This document shows, piece after piece, positions 9,238 to 20,201 of a stretch of 64,000 bases of DNA. The DNA comes from Streptomyces sp. SAJ15 (lineage in GTDB: Bacteria > Actinomycetota > Actinomycetes > Streptomycetales > Streptomycetaceae). Every line of letters starts with the position of its first letter. Position 1 is the stretch's first letter. A program made the position numbers and the translations under genes. The notes under the pieces are model-generated. The model saw only the letters and a list, made by a program, of their open reading frames with translations, ran no database searches and was not told the origin of the DNA. The stretch lies in NCBI RefSeq assembly GCF_007595705.1, contig NZ_NISY01000001.1, positions 496,001 to 560,000 of the forward strand, given 5' to 3'.

Positions 9238-9279
9238 GCCCGGCCCGGTGCGCCCACGGGGGAGCGCACCGGGCCGGGC
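9238..9279. terminator. Strong intrinsic terminator of the ABC operon
   Basis: A perfect 16-bp stem (9238-9253 with 9264-9279; arms begin GCCCGGCCCGG) with a 10-nt loop, followed by CTTCTC. It ends the ABC operon. Confidence 0.85.
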
Positions 9280-9385
9280 TTCTCGGTTGATCCCGCCCGG
9301 CCCCGGCCGCGGGTCGGCTACCGCGATCCGACTCATGGGCCCGTCCGATTGCCGTACGGTGATCGGGCGACCCCTTGGAGGACTC

Positions 9386-9760
9386 ATGACCACACTGCCG
9401 GCGCACGACGGTGGGGCGCTCATCCCGAGACCCGAGAAGACGTTTCCCGCGCTGCGCGCCGCGCTCGCGCAGGTCGCGCCGTCTCGGCTGGCGGAGATGA
9501 CGACGGAGCGCGACACCGTCTTCACGATGGCGACTCAGTCCAACAGCTTCGGGCCGATCGCCATGTTCCAGCTGAAGTGGGCCACCGTGATCGAGGTGGA
9601 GCGGTTCCCCGAGGTCGCCCGGCGCCTGCGCGCCGCCGAGCACGCCGCCCAGACCCTCGAACGTGAGAATCCCGGGTGGCGGGTCGCCATGGACGAGATC
9701 CGGCAGATCATGGACATCGCCCGTGCCGAGGTGACCCGTGCCGAGGGCCGCGATGGGTGA
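9386..9760 (+). CDS. DUF6247-like small protein, candidate antitoxin
   Basis: 124 residues. The ATG at 9386 is chosen over upstream in-frame codons because of the well-placed ggagga 4-9 bases before it; a TACGGT at about 9354 may be a -10 element. The segment A-L-R-A-A-L-A-Q-V-A-P-S-R-L-A-E-M resembles the DUF6247 family of actinobacteria, small mostly helical proteins of unknown function. The gene overlaps the next one by 8 bp. Gene order (small helical protein first, then a compact basic/hydrophobic protein) is that of many type II antitoxin-toxin operons, which is the basis for the antitoxin idea. The family name is from memory and should be checked. Confidence 0.65.
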   Translation: MTTLPAHDGGALIPRPEKTFPALRAALAQVAPSRLAEMTTERDTVFTMATQSNSFGPIAMFQLKWATVIEVERFPEVARRLRAAEHAAQTLERENPGWRVAMDEIRQIMDIARAEVTRAEGRDG

Positions 9761-10016
9761 TTGGGGCTGGGAGTACGACCCGGACGCCCGTCATGTCATC
9801 GGCGAGACGCCGAATCTCGCCTTCGTCGCCCAGGTGGAAGAGCGCGCGGACGAACTGGTCCGGGCCGCTGCCGCCCTCTTTTTGAACGGTACCGCGTACC
9901 AGGGGCGGTCACCCGGGTTGCGTGAGGAAGTCCTCCCGAGTGGGATGTTCCAGTACCTGACCGTCGTACGGCAGCAGCGCCTGTACATCGTCCAGGTCAC
10001 TCCCTGGCCCTTCTGA
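9753..10016 (+). CDS. Small RelE/ParE-like protein, candidate toxin
   Basis: 87 residues from the ATG at 9753, inside the 3' end of the DUF6247-like gene (8-bp overlap). The C-terminal half reads as alternating beta strands (M-F-Q-Y-L-T-V-V, then R-L-Y-I-V-Q-V-T) after a basic turn, as in RelE/ParE-fold mRNA interferases or gyrase inhibitors, where the last strands follow this shape. No catalytic residue set can be assigned with confidence. Together with its upstream partner it forms a possible toxin-antitoxin pair located directly before mfd. It could equally be a conserved housekeeping pair. Confidence 0.6.
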   Translation: MGDWGWEYDPDARHVIGETPNLAFVAQVEERADELVRAAAALFLNGTAYQGRSPGLREEVLPSGMFQYLTVVRQQRLYIVQVTPWPF

Positions 10017-10151
10017 CCCCGACCCCCGGTGCCGGAGGCGCGGATCGGCGTCCGGCCGCGGGTGGCGGTGTGGCGTCGTAGTCTGGGATACCCCGGCCCG
10101 TGTGACGTGTCGGGTGATTCGCGTTGTCCACCCCGGGACGGAAACTGCCTC

Positions 10152-13718
<3,567 letters not shown>

Positions 13719-14354
13719 CGAGAGCGAGAGCGGGGGCGGGGGCGGGAGCGCGAGGGCGGCTGGTGGCCCGGCCGCCCGCCGCCCGCCGCCCGTCGTGCGG
13801 GCCGCGGGCGGGCGGGTCGGAAGGGGGAGCCGCCGCGCGATACCCCCGTGATCGCGCGGCCGTCCATGGCCCACGGGCCGGGTGCGCCGGGCACCGGCGG
13901 TGGGAACGAGACGCCCGGCGGGCCGGCTGGTCGTGGCCGCGCGGAATGGGGGGCATCCAGCACGGCCCTCAAGGGAGGTTGCGAGGTCGACTCGGGCGGC
14001 GGCCCGCCGGGGCGTACCCAGGACGCTAGGCCGCCGGGCCCCGCACCGCGAGGAACACTGTGCACAGTGGTACCCGCCATCGGTTGTCATTCGAACGGTG
14101 ATCGCCGGGACCGGTGTGGTACGTCGCCCTCGCCGAGTGTGGGAGCGGGCGCGAGGGCGCTCGGGGCCGGGGCCACCCGGTCCGTACCGAAGCGCCGGTG
14201 GCGGACCGCGGCGGCGTTCCGGCCGGGCTCGCGGCGGGTTTCTGGTCGAGCGGTCGTGGCGGCGTTCCGACCGGGGCCGCGGCGGCGTACCGGCCGAGAC
14301 CCCGGCGGCATCCGAACGGATCGTGGCGCGAGCGGCGAGCGGCGAGCGGCGGGC
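13719..14354. other. 636-bp gap between convergent genes, low complexity plus one palindrome
   Basis: The gap starts with GAGAGC/GGGGGC simple repeats (13720-13750) and contains three degenerate copies of a [21 protein letters not shown] unit (about 14208-14300). The only sharp signal is the dyad at 14056. Several open frames exist on both strands but have biased composition without domain-like sequence, so I call no gene here. Confidence 0.6.
14056..14069. promoter_or_regulatory. 14-bp perfect palindrome CACTGTGCACAGTG
   Basis: CACTGTG joined to CACAGTG without a spacer. It sits between the 3' ends of mfd and the PucR-type gene, where no promoter is expected, and resembles the TAGTGC-N3-GCACTG dyad just upstream of the PucR-type gene (16064-16078). 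It could be a distant site for that regulator. Confidence 0.4.
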
Positions 14355-16052
14355 TCAGACGCGCCGCAGGGCCCGCATCGCCAGCCAGAGCTCGTACTTC
14401 GCGCTCGGGGCGCGCAGCAGGGAGCGCCCCAGGGCCTCCTCCGCCCTGGCCAGCCTCTTGCGGGTGCCGGGCAGCGAGATGCCGAGGCTGGCGGCGGTGG
14501 CGGGGAGGCGGGCGTCGGCGCGCAGCCAGGCGCCCACCGTCTCGGGCCCGGCGGTGACCTTGGACTGTTCCAGCGGGAGCAGCTGGGCCTTGGCCCACAC
14601 GGCGGCGGCCGGGGTCGTCAGCACGGTGTCCAGCGTGCTCGGTCCGGGGCGGCCGGCGGGGAGTTGCCAGTGCGCGCCGGCGTGCAGTTGGAGCGCCAGC
14701 CAGGCGGCCGACTGATCGGCGAGCCGCCGGCTGACGTCGCGGCCGAGCAACTCGTCGAGCTGGCGCACCCGGGCGGCGAGCGTGTTCCGGTGGATCTTGA
14801 GGTGGCGACTGGCCGCCCCGCCGAAGCTGAGCCACGAGCCCAGGGTGCCCAGCAGCTCCTGGGGCCCGGGGTCGGCGCGGCGCGGCGGCTCGTAGCGCAG
14901 ACAGGGGGCCAGGAACTCAGCCGCCCACAGCCGCCCCTCGGGTGTGGACAGCGCGCTGACGTCGGTGTGCCGGCCGAAGCTCGCGCACCCCTCGGGCGCG
15001 CCGCGCGCCACCGCCAGGGCGTGGAACGCCTGCTCGTAGCCGACCGGCGTCTCCCGCAGCGCGACCGGGGCGCTGACCCCGACCCGGCAGCCGGGTATGT
15101 GCTGGATGATCAGCCGGTCGAGGGGCGCGTCCGGCGCGCCCGGCTCGGCGGCGCCCGCTCCGTCGGCGCCTCGGCCGCCGGGGGCGTCCGTCGGCCGGGT
15201 CACGTCCCCCGGCGGGGTCGCGTCCGGCCACCGGGTCGGGTCCGGCCGGTGGTTCGATTCCGCGTCCGCCTCCGTGGAGACCAGCGCGATCAGATGGTTG
15301 GGGCGCACCGGACAGGGGACGATCCACGTCCGGCCGCGCGTGGCGCGGGTGATGCACCGGGCGATCTCCCGCCTGCGCGAGCCCGGGCACTCGATGACGT
15401 ACACCCGGTTGAGCGGGGGCAGCTCGGAACCGAGCGCTCCGGCGATGCGCTGGGCGGCGGGCACACTGCCCACCATGAGGAGGTGCAGCACGGCCTCGCG
15501 GCTATGCCCCTCGGCCAGCTCGACTCGTCGGCGGTGGAGCTCGACCTGCTCCAGCCGCCAGCACAGCGCGAGCGTCCGGGCGGCGTCGGCGAGCACCACG
15601 CTGAGCTGCCGCGGGGTGCCGGTGGGACCCACGACGGCCAGGTACGGAGCCTCGCCGGGCGCGCCCTCCAGGCCGAGGGCGACCAGGTGCAGCGGCCCGG
15701 CCGCGCCGGTCTCGCCGCCGGCCAGCACGGCGGAGGGCGTGCCGCGCCGGTGCAGGTCGACGACGGCTGTCGCGGCGGCGGCCAGCGCACGCTCGGTCGC
15801 CGCGCCGCCGTGGGCGGCGGGCCCGTGGTGGTGTCGGTGGCCGTCCCCGTGCCCGTGGTCGGACGCGGGTCCGTCCGGCGCCGTGGCCAGCACGGAGCCG
15901 TCGGTGCCGATCAGCGCGACGACGACGCCGCCCGCACGGCGCGTCAGCCAGCCGAGGATGGCGCGCACGGCCCGCGGTTTCGCGGCGAGCCGGGCCAGAG
16001 CGAGCACGTCATCGGCGCGGTCGGCGCGTGAGTCCGAAGGCGCTGATCCCAT
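14355..16052 (-). CDS. PucR/CdaR-type helix-turn-helix transcriptional regulator
   Basis: 565 residues from the ATG at 16052. A TAGTCT hexamer ends 7 bases before this ATG, fitting leaderless transcription, and an AGTGC-AGC-GCACT dyad (16065-16077) overlaps it, which suggests autoregulation. The N-terminal half looks like a GAF/PucR-N type sensing region, with a His/Gly-rich insertion around residue 60-80. A PucR-type HTH is near residues 400-455 (R-N-T-L-A-A-R-V-R-Q-L-D-E-L-L-G), and a second HTH-like segment follows at about 515-550. Members control purine, amino-acid or lipid catabolic genes in response to a small ligand. No target operon is adjacent. Confidence 0.8.
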   Translation of the reverse strand: MGSAPSDSRADRADDVLALARLAAKPRAVRAILGWLTRRAGGVVVALIGTDGSVLATAPDGPASDHGHGDGHRHHHGPAAHGGAATERALAAAATAVVDLHRRGTPSAVLAGGETGAAGPLHLVALGLEGAPGEAPYLAVVGPTGTPRQLSVVLADAARTLALCWRLEQVELHRRRVELAEGHSREAVLHLLMVGSVPAAQRIAGALGSELPPLNRVYVIECPGSRRREIARCITRATRGRTWIVPCPVRPNHLIALVSTEADAESNHRPDPTRWPDATPPGDVTRPTDAPGGRGADGAGAAEPGAPDAPLDRLIIQHIPGCRVGVSAPVALRETPVGYEQAFHALAVARGAPEGCASFGRHTDVSALSTPEGRLWAAEFLAPCLRYEPPRRADPGPQELLGTLGSWLSFGGAASRHLKIHRNTLAARVRQLDELLGRDVSRRLADQSAAWLALQLHAGAHWQLPAGRPGPSTLDTVLTTPAAAVWAKAQLLPLEQSKVTAGPETVGAWLRADARLPATAASLGISLPGTRKRLARAEEALGRSLLRAPSAKYELWLAMRALRRV

Positions 16053-16312
16053 GCCAGGCAGACTAGTGCAGCGCACTGACAACGCCTCGGGCGTGGACGG
16101 CCGTCTCACGTCGGGGACTTCCGTGCCGCCCGGGGAAGCCTCCCGCCCGCGGAGCCCTCGCCCTTACGCCGGAGGTAATCGACCCCACTCGCGGCGCGCG
16201 GCAGGGTGGAGACACCAGCCGGGGCCACGGCCGGGGCCACCGCCCCGGCGGCGATCACTCGCCGAAGCCCGTCCGTCCCTCCGCCACCGCGCCCCCATGC
16301 CCAGGAGCAGCC

Positions 16313-16669
16313 ATGACCGCCTACGCCCTCGCCCACTTCCGCGACAGCCGGCCGCACACCGACCTCATCGCCTACGTGGAGAAGATCCAGGCCACCCTCG
16401 ACCCGTACGCGGGGCGCTTCCTCGTCCACGGCGGCGCGCTCGACGTCGTCGAGGGGGAGTGGCGCGGCAGCGTGGTGCTGATCGAGTTCCCGGGCCGCGC
16501 CGAGGCCGAGGGCTGGTACGCGTCCCCCGCCTACCAGGAGATCCTCCCGCTGCGCACCGACCATGTGGTCGGCGACATCGTCATCGTGGACGGCGTCGGG
16601 CCGGACTACGACCCGGCCGAGAAGGCCGCCGTGTTCCGGGAGGCCCTGGCCGCGGAGGCCGGCGCGTAG
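16313..16669 (+). CDS. DUF1330 domain protein
   Basis: 118 residues with the dimeric alpha-beta barrel pattern of DUF1330: an N-terminal strand A-Y-A-L-A-H-F, helix, H-G-G-A-L-D-V-V-E-G, then I-E-F-P-G-R-A-E-A-E-G-W-Y and a P-A-Y-Q-E-I-L-P-L-R segment. The length is slightly above the usual 95-100 residues because of a short C-terminal helix. Family members are soluble and of unknown biochemical function, related to antibiotic-monooxygenase-like folds. The start ATG follows an aggagc site. It stands alone between two genes of the opposite strand. Confidence 0.88.
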   Translation: MTAYALAHFRDSRPHTDLIAYVEKIQATLDPYAGRFLVHGGALDVVEGEWRGSVVLIEFPGRAEAEGWYASPAYQEILPLRTDHVVGDIVIVDGVGPDYDPAEKAAVFREALAAEAGA

Positions 16670-16702
16670 CCGGGCGTCGCATGGTCCGGGCGGCGTGGTC
16701 GG

Positions 16703-17602
16703 CTAGGCCGGCACCCGGGCGTCGCCGCGGAAGACCTGCTCCGTGTGCCAGGCGATGTGCGCGGCCGCGACCGGCTCGCTGCCGGGCCGCGGGCCGATGA
16801 GTTCACGCCCGCCGAGGTCCAGCACCTGGGTACGGCCGGTCTCGCTCCGGGCGACGAACTGCTGAGAGACCATGATCCGGTGGCGGCCGTCGAGCCCCAG
16901 CACGCCGGAGTCGAACAGCTTGTGGTGCAGCGAGCACAGGCACAGCCCGTTGGAGACCTCGTCCGGTCCGGCATGCGCCCACCAGCGCACATGTGCCGCC
17001 TCCAGCCCGACCGGGGAGCGGCCGAGGACCCCGTCGAAGCCGCAGAAGGCGCAGCGGTGCGCGTAGGCGACCAGCACCCGCCGCCGCATCTCCGCGTCGC
17101 GCCGCCGCGCCTCGGGGGTCGGGGGCGCCGGCGGCCACGCGCCGTCGGCGGCGGTCAGGTCCAGGCCGACGGCGTCCACGATGTCGGTGCGCAGCGAGGG
17201 CGGGAAGTGCCGTTCCAGCAGCAGGTGGGCCAGCCGGCCCAGCAGGGCGGGGTCCCGCGACAGTTCGGTGCGCAGGCCCGGCGCCAGTCGTCCCGCCGCG
17301 CCGCTGGACCGCAGCAGCCCGACGGTGGTGCCGGGGCTGCCGGGGCCGGCGTGGGTCCGCACCTCCCAGACGCCGTCGCTCGTCAGATGGTGGAAGGGAT
17401 AGGCGGGCGAGGTGCGGTGGTTGGGGCCGAAGTCCTCCAACAGCCGCTGGAGGTCGGCCTCCACCTCGGTGAAGCGCAGGGCGGCGTCGGGGTCGCGCTG
17501 GAACCGCGCCAGCGCGTAGAGCACGAGCAGCGGCTTGTGTGGGGCACGCCGTCCGTTCTGCGACCACTGCCGCAGGTTCCGTATGCGCTCCGCCCAGTCC
17601 AT
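16703..17602 (-). CDS. HNH endonuclease with putative phosphorothioate-DNA-binding domain (type IV restriction)
   Basis: 299 residues. The N-terminal half (about 1-150) resembles the sulfur-binding domain (SBD) of ScoMcrA/SprMcrA-like enzymes: G-R-R-A-P-H-K-P-L-L-V-L-Y-A-L at 17-31 and Y-P-F-H-H-L followed by D-G-V-W-E-V-R near 68-81. The C-terminal half is an HNH nuclease with a C-x2-C (C-A-F-C), A-A-H as first histidine, S-N-G-L-C-L-C as the asparagine motif and L-H-H-K-L-F-D as the last histidine. Known biology: such two-domain proteins cut DNA carrying Dnd phosphorothioate modification. No dnd genes are in the window, as expected since the two are incompatible. The SBD assignment is from motif memory. 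Confidence 0.78.
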   Translation of the reverse strand: MDWAERIRNLRQWSQNGRRAPHKPLLVLYALARFQRDPDAALRFTEVEADLQRLLEDFGPNHRTSPAYPFHHLTSDGVWEVRTHAGPGSPGTTVGLLRSSGAAGRLAPGLRTELSRDPALLGRLAHLLLERHFPPSLRTDIVDAVGLDLTAADGAWPPAPPTPEARRRDAEMRRRVLVAYAHRCAFCGFDGVLGRSPVGLEAAHVRWWAHAGPDEVSNGLCLCSLHHKLFDSGVLGLDGRHRIMVSQQFVARSETGRTQVLDLGGRELIGPRPGSEPVAAAHIAWHTEQVFRGDARVPA

Positions 17603-17647
17603 GGGGGGACTGTAGTCGCGGCGGTCGCTTCGTCGGTCGGCGGGCTG

Positions 17648-18529
17648 TCACACGGTCGCGTGCTCGGCGACCGTGAAGACCTCGCCTCCGCGCGGGACGC
17701 CGACTCCCCGCCAGGTGAAGGGGATTCCACGGGCCACGTCCAGGTCCGGGTGGTCCATCAGCTGGAAGTGCACATGCGGCTCACTGGAGTTGCCGGAGTT
17801 GCCGCAGCGGGCGAGTCGCTGGCCCGCGCGGACGCGATCGCCCGCGCGGACGGTCAGCGAACCGCGCCGCAGATGCGCGTACATGGCGTAGGTGCCGTCG
17901 CCCAGGTCGAGGACGAGGTGGTTGCCGGTGATCCGGCTCGGGCCGCCCATCTCGCGGAACATCCCCTCCACGAGCAGGTAGAGCAGGGCGGGGAACGAGT
18001 TGCGGCTGAGGTGGTCGCGCTGTCGGTCGGTGGCGCGGACGACGGTCGCGTCGGCCACGGCGAGCAGCGGGGCCCCGAAGGCCGGGAAGGCGCGGTTGCG
18101 GCGGGCCAGGGGCCACCAGCCGAAGTTTGGGCGGGCGCCGTCCGCCGGCTCGGCCACGATGTCGATCGCGTACGTCTGTCCGTAGGCGTGGGTGCCGTGG
18201 CTGGGCACCGAGTCGGCCGGGCTGTTCAGGGCCGACCAGCGGCCGCTGACGGGCGGGTCGACCTCGACCGGAGCGGGCCTTCCGGCGTGGACGGCGTCCT
18301 CGGCCCTGGGTTCCGGGTCCGTCCCCGTCGGGCGTTCCCCGCCGGCGGCCGTGGACGCGGGCTGCGCGCCCTCGCCGGGGCGCCGGTTCATCACGGAGGC
18401 CAGGGTGAGCGCCAGCCCGAGCGGGATCCAGCCCCAGAGGTACGGGAGGTCGTAGAAGAAGCCCGCCGTGCAGTAGCCGATGAAGACGATCCAGCTGCAC
18501 CGGTACAGCACCATGCCTGCCTTGCGCAT
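17648..18529 (-). CDS. Membrane-anchored M23 family metallopeptidase
   Basis: 293 residues. Two hydrophobic segments near the N terminus (about 9-28 and 31-48) anchor the protein, followed by a disordered linker (50-110). The catalytic LytM domain has the first zinc motif in H-A-Y-G-Q-T-Y-A-I-D (about residue 120-130) and the second in H-V-H-F-Q (H-x-H, about residue 253-255) after G-N-S-G-N-S. M23 enzymes cut peptidoglycan cross-bridges. It lies 139 bp after the ArsR-like regulator on the same strand and is likely cotranscribed with it, so that regulator may control this cell-wall hydrolase. The upstream DNA shows no other promoter I can support. Confidence 0.85.
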   Translation of the reverse strand: MRKAGMVLYRCSWIVFIGYCTAGFFYDLPYLWGWIPLGLALTLASVMNRRPGEGAQPASTAAGGERPTGTDPEPRAEDAVHAGRPAPVEVDPPVSGRWSALNSPADSVPSHGTHAYGQTYAIDIVAEPADGARPNFGWWPLARRNRAFPAFGAPLLAVADATVVRATDRQRDHLSRNSFPALLYLLVEGMFREMGGPSRITGNHLVLDLGDGTYAMYAHLRRGSLTVRAGDRVRAGQRLARCGNSGNSSEPHVHFQLMDHPDLDVARGIPFTWRGVGVPRGGEVFTVAEHATV

Positions 18530-18668
18530 GGAAGTTCCCCCAGAGGTCGTGTGTGGAAAGGGCGTCGCGCGGTCGGGTGGTCGTCTCGACCGCTCAGGGA
18601 GCGCCGCGGGCGCCGGGCCGGCGACGCCGTCGAGGAGGCGCCGTGGGCCCGGTCCGTCGGAGCCCGCG

Positions 18669-19199
18669 TCAGGGGCGCGCCGCGGCCAGCGCCACCAGCA
18701 GCGGCACCACCCGCCCGGCGGGCACCTCGTACCGTCCGCGGCCCGTGGTGTGCAGCCAGCCGGCGGCGGTCAGTTGGCGCAGGTGGTGGTAGATCTGCCC
18801 GGTGGTCCCGAGCCCGTCGAGCTCGGCCAGCTCGGCCACGGTGCGGCGGCCGCCCAGGATCTCGCGCAGCAGCCGCATCCGCACCGCGTGACCCAGGGCC
18901 GCGAAGGACTCGGCCGCCGTCGACCAGTCCTCCTCCAGCAGCGCCTCGGTCGGCAGCCCGTACTGCCACTCGTATCGCTCGCCCGGCGGCAGCCGGACCG
19001 CGCCGGTGAACAGCACCCCACCGCTTCGCAGGTCCTCCCGCGCGAGCTGCGCCTTGAGGCCCTCCAGCGCCCAGAACTCGGCGTCCCCCGCCTCCTCCCG
19101 CGCCCGCTCGGCCCCGTCCGGGCCGGTGCCCCGGCCCGTCGCCTCCTCCAGCGCCGCGAGCCGGCGCTCCAGTGCGGCGACCCGCTCCTCCAGCTCCAT
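18669..19199 (-). CDS. ArsR-like winged-helix regulator with N-terminal coiled coil
   Basis: 176 residues. The first about 45 residues form a charged coiled coil (M-E-L-E-E-R-V-A-A-L-E-R-R-L), which is uncommon for plain ArsR proteins. The winged helix spans about 92-165: A-L-G-H-A-V-R-M-R-L-L-R-E-I-L, T-V-A-E-L-A-E-L, recognition helix T-T-G-Q-I-Y-H-H-L-R-Q-L and the wing G-R-G-R-Y-E-V-P. No cysteine-based metal site is visible. A perfect double TTACGTAA palindrome lies 9 bp upstream of the start and is the likely autoregulatory operator. The M23 peptidase gene follows on the same strand. Confidence 0.85.
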   Translation of the reverse strand: MELEERVAALERRLAALEEATGRGTGPDGAERAREEAGDAEFWALEGLKAQLAREDLRSGGVLFTGAVRLPPGERYEWQYGLPTEALLEEDWSTAAESFAALGHAVRMRLLREILGGRRTVAELAELDGLGTTGQIYHHLRQLTAAGWLHTTGRGRYEVPAGRVVPLLVALAAARP

Positions 19200-19207
19200 G
19201 CTTTGAG

Positions 19208-19225
19208 ATTACGTAATTACGTAAT
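19208..19225. promoter_or_regulatory. 18-bp perfect palindrome of two overlapping TTACGTAA sites
   Basis: The sequence ATTACGTAATTACGTAAT is its own reverse complement and contains two TTACGTAA elements 8 bp apart. It is AT-rich in a very GC-rich surrounding and sits 9 bp before the ATG of the ArsR-like gene, so it is a strong operator candidate for that protein. Confidence 0.75.
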
Positions 19226-19311
19226 GTTTGGCAAAACGAGAGGGCGGCCGCGGGGTCGCGACCGCCCTCGCTGCCCTGGGGCGCGGCGCTACGCGTCGTC
19301 CGCGCGGGGGA

Positions 19312-19974
19312 TCACGCGTCGCCCGCGCGGGCCACGCCGACCGGGCAGGAGACGCCCGTGCCGCCGATCCCGCAGTAGCCCGCCGGGTTCTTGTCCAAGT
19401 ACTGCTGGTGGTACGGCTCGGCCGGATGGAAGGGGCCGGCGGGGAGGATCTCGGTGGTGATGTCGCCGTAGCCGGACTGTCGGAGGACGGTCTGGTAGGC
19501 CGCGCGGGACGCCTCCGCCTCGCGCTGCTGATCGGGTCCGTGGGTGTAGACCGCGGAGCGGTACTGGGTGCCGACGTCGTTGCCCTGGCGGAAGCCCTGG
19601 GTGGGGTCGTGGGCCTCCCAGAAGACCTTCAGCAGCGACCCGTAGGAGGTCACGGACGGGTCGAAGACCACGCGGACCGCCTCGGTGTGGCCGGTCAGGC
19701 CGCTGCAGACCTCTTCGTAGGTCGGGTTCGGGGTGTGCCCGCCCTGGTAGCCGACGAGGGTGGTCCACACGCCGGGGGCCTGCCAGAACTTCCGCTCGGC
19801 GCCCCAGAAGCAGCCCAGGCCGAAGTCGGCGACGGCCAGGCCCTCCGGGTAGGGGCCGGCCAGCGGGTTGCCGAGCACCGTGTGGCGCTCGGGCAGCGCG
19901 AACTGCGGCTCCGCGCGACCGCGCAGAGCCTCCTCGGGGGAGGGCAGGTGGGACTTGTGGCGGTGGAACAGCAT
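19312..19974 (-). CDS. msrA: Peptide-methionine (S)-S-oxide reductase
   Basis: 220 residues from the ATG at 19974, which follows a gaggga site. The catalytic motif [11 protein letters not shown] is present, as are [25 protein letters not shown] and the C-terminal resolving region [15 protein letters not shown] with two more cysteines for thioredoxin recycling. The enzyme reduces the S epimer of methionine sulfoxide in damaged proteins. The N-terminal extension of about 40 residues before the catalytic domain is normal for actinobacterial MsrA. It is a single gene; the metB gene lies nearby but on the other strand. Confidence 0.96.
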   Translation of the reverse strand: MLFHRHKSHLPSPEEALRGRAEPQFALPERHTVLGNPLAGPYPEGLAVADFGLGCFWGAERKFWQAPGVWTTLVGYQGGHTPNPTYEEVCSGLTGHTEAVRVVFDPSVTSYGSLLKVFWEAHDPTQGFRQGNDVGTQYRSAVYTHGPDQQREAEASRAAYQTVLRQSGYGDITTEILPAGPFHPAEPYHQQYLDKNPAGYCGIGGTGVSCPVGVARAGDA

Positions 19975-20110
19975 CTCGGCGCTCCCTCGGGGTCGCTGGG
20001 CGTAGCCACCCGTAGAACGCCCGGGGGCCCGCCCGCATTCCTCGGGCCGGCCCCGCGTCTGTTCCCGTGCGGGCGATCGCGTCGGGCGGGCCGTGACGGC
20101 CGGACCGGAC

Positions 20111-20200
20111 CTCACGCCCGCGCGTGCGGGACGCCGGCCACCTCGTCGCACCCGGCGTCCCGGTCCCGGCTCTCACGCCCACGCGTGCGGGACGCCGGCC
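20111..20200. repeat. 29-bp direct repeat pair in msrA upstream gap
   Basis: Two copies of a 29-bp unit beginning CTCACGCCC and ending GGACGCCGGCC lie at 20111-20139 and 20172-20200 with one mismatch, 61 bp apart. Each copy contains a short CCCGC/GCGGG foldback, so they may act as terminator-like hairpins at the 3' end of the gene ending at 20202. Confidence 0.6.
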
Positions 20201-20201
20201 G

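Noticed and set aside
6462..9269. 935-residue open frame opposite the FtsX permease
   Set aside because: Mirror of the permease coding sequence; composition is biased and motifs are absent.
14080..14110. TTCGAAC segment suggestive of a tRNA T-arm
   Set aside because: No matching acceptor, D or anticodon arms around it; not a tRNA.
14087..14311. Small minus-strand ORF in the mfd/PucR gap
   Set aside because: Built from degenerate GC repeats, no ribosome site and no recognisable pattern.
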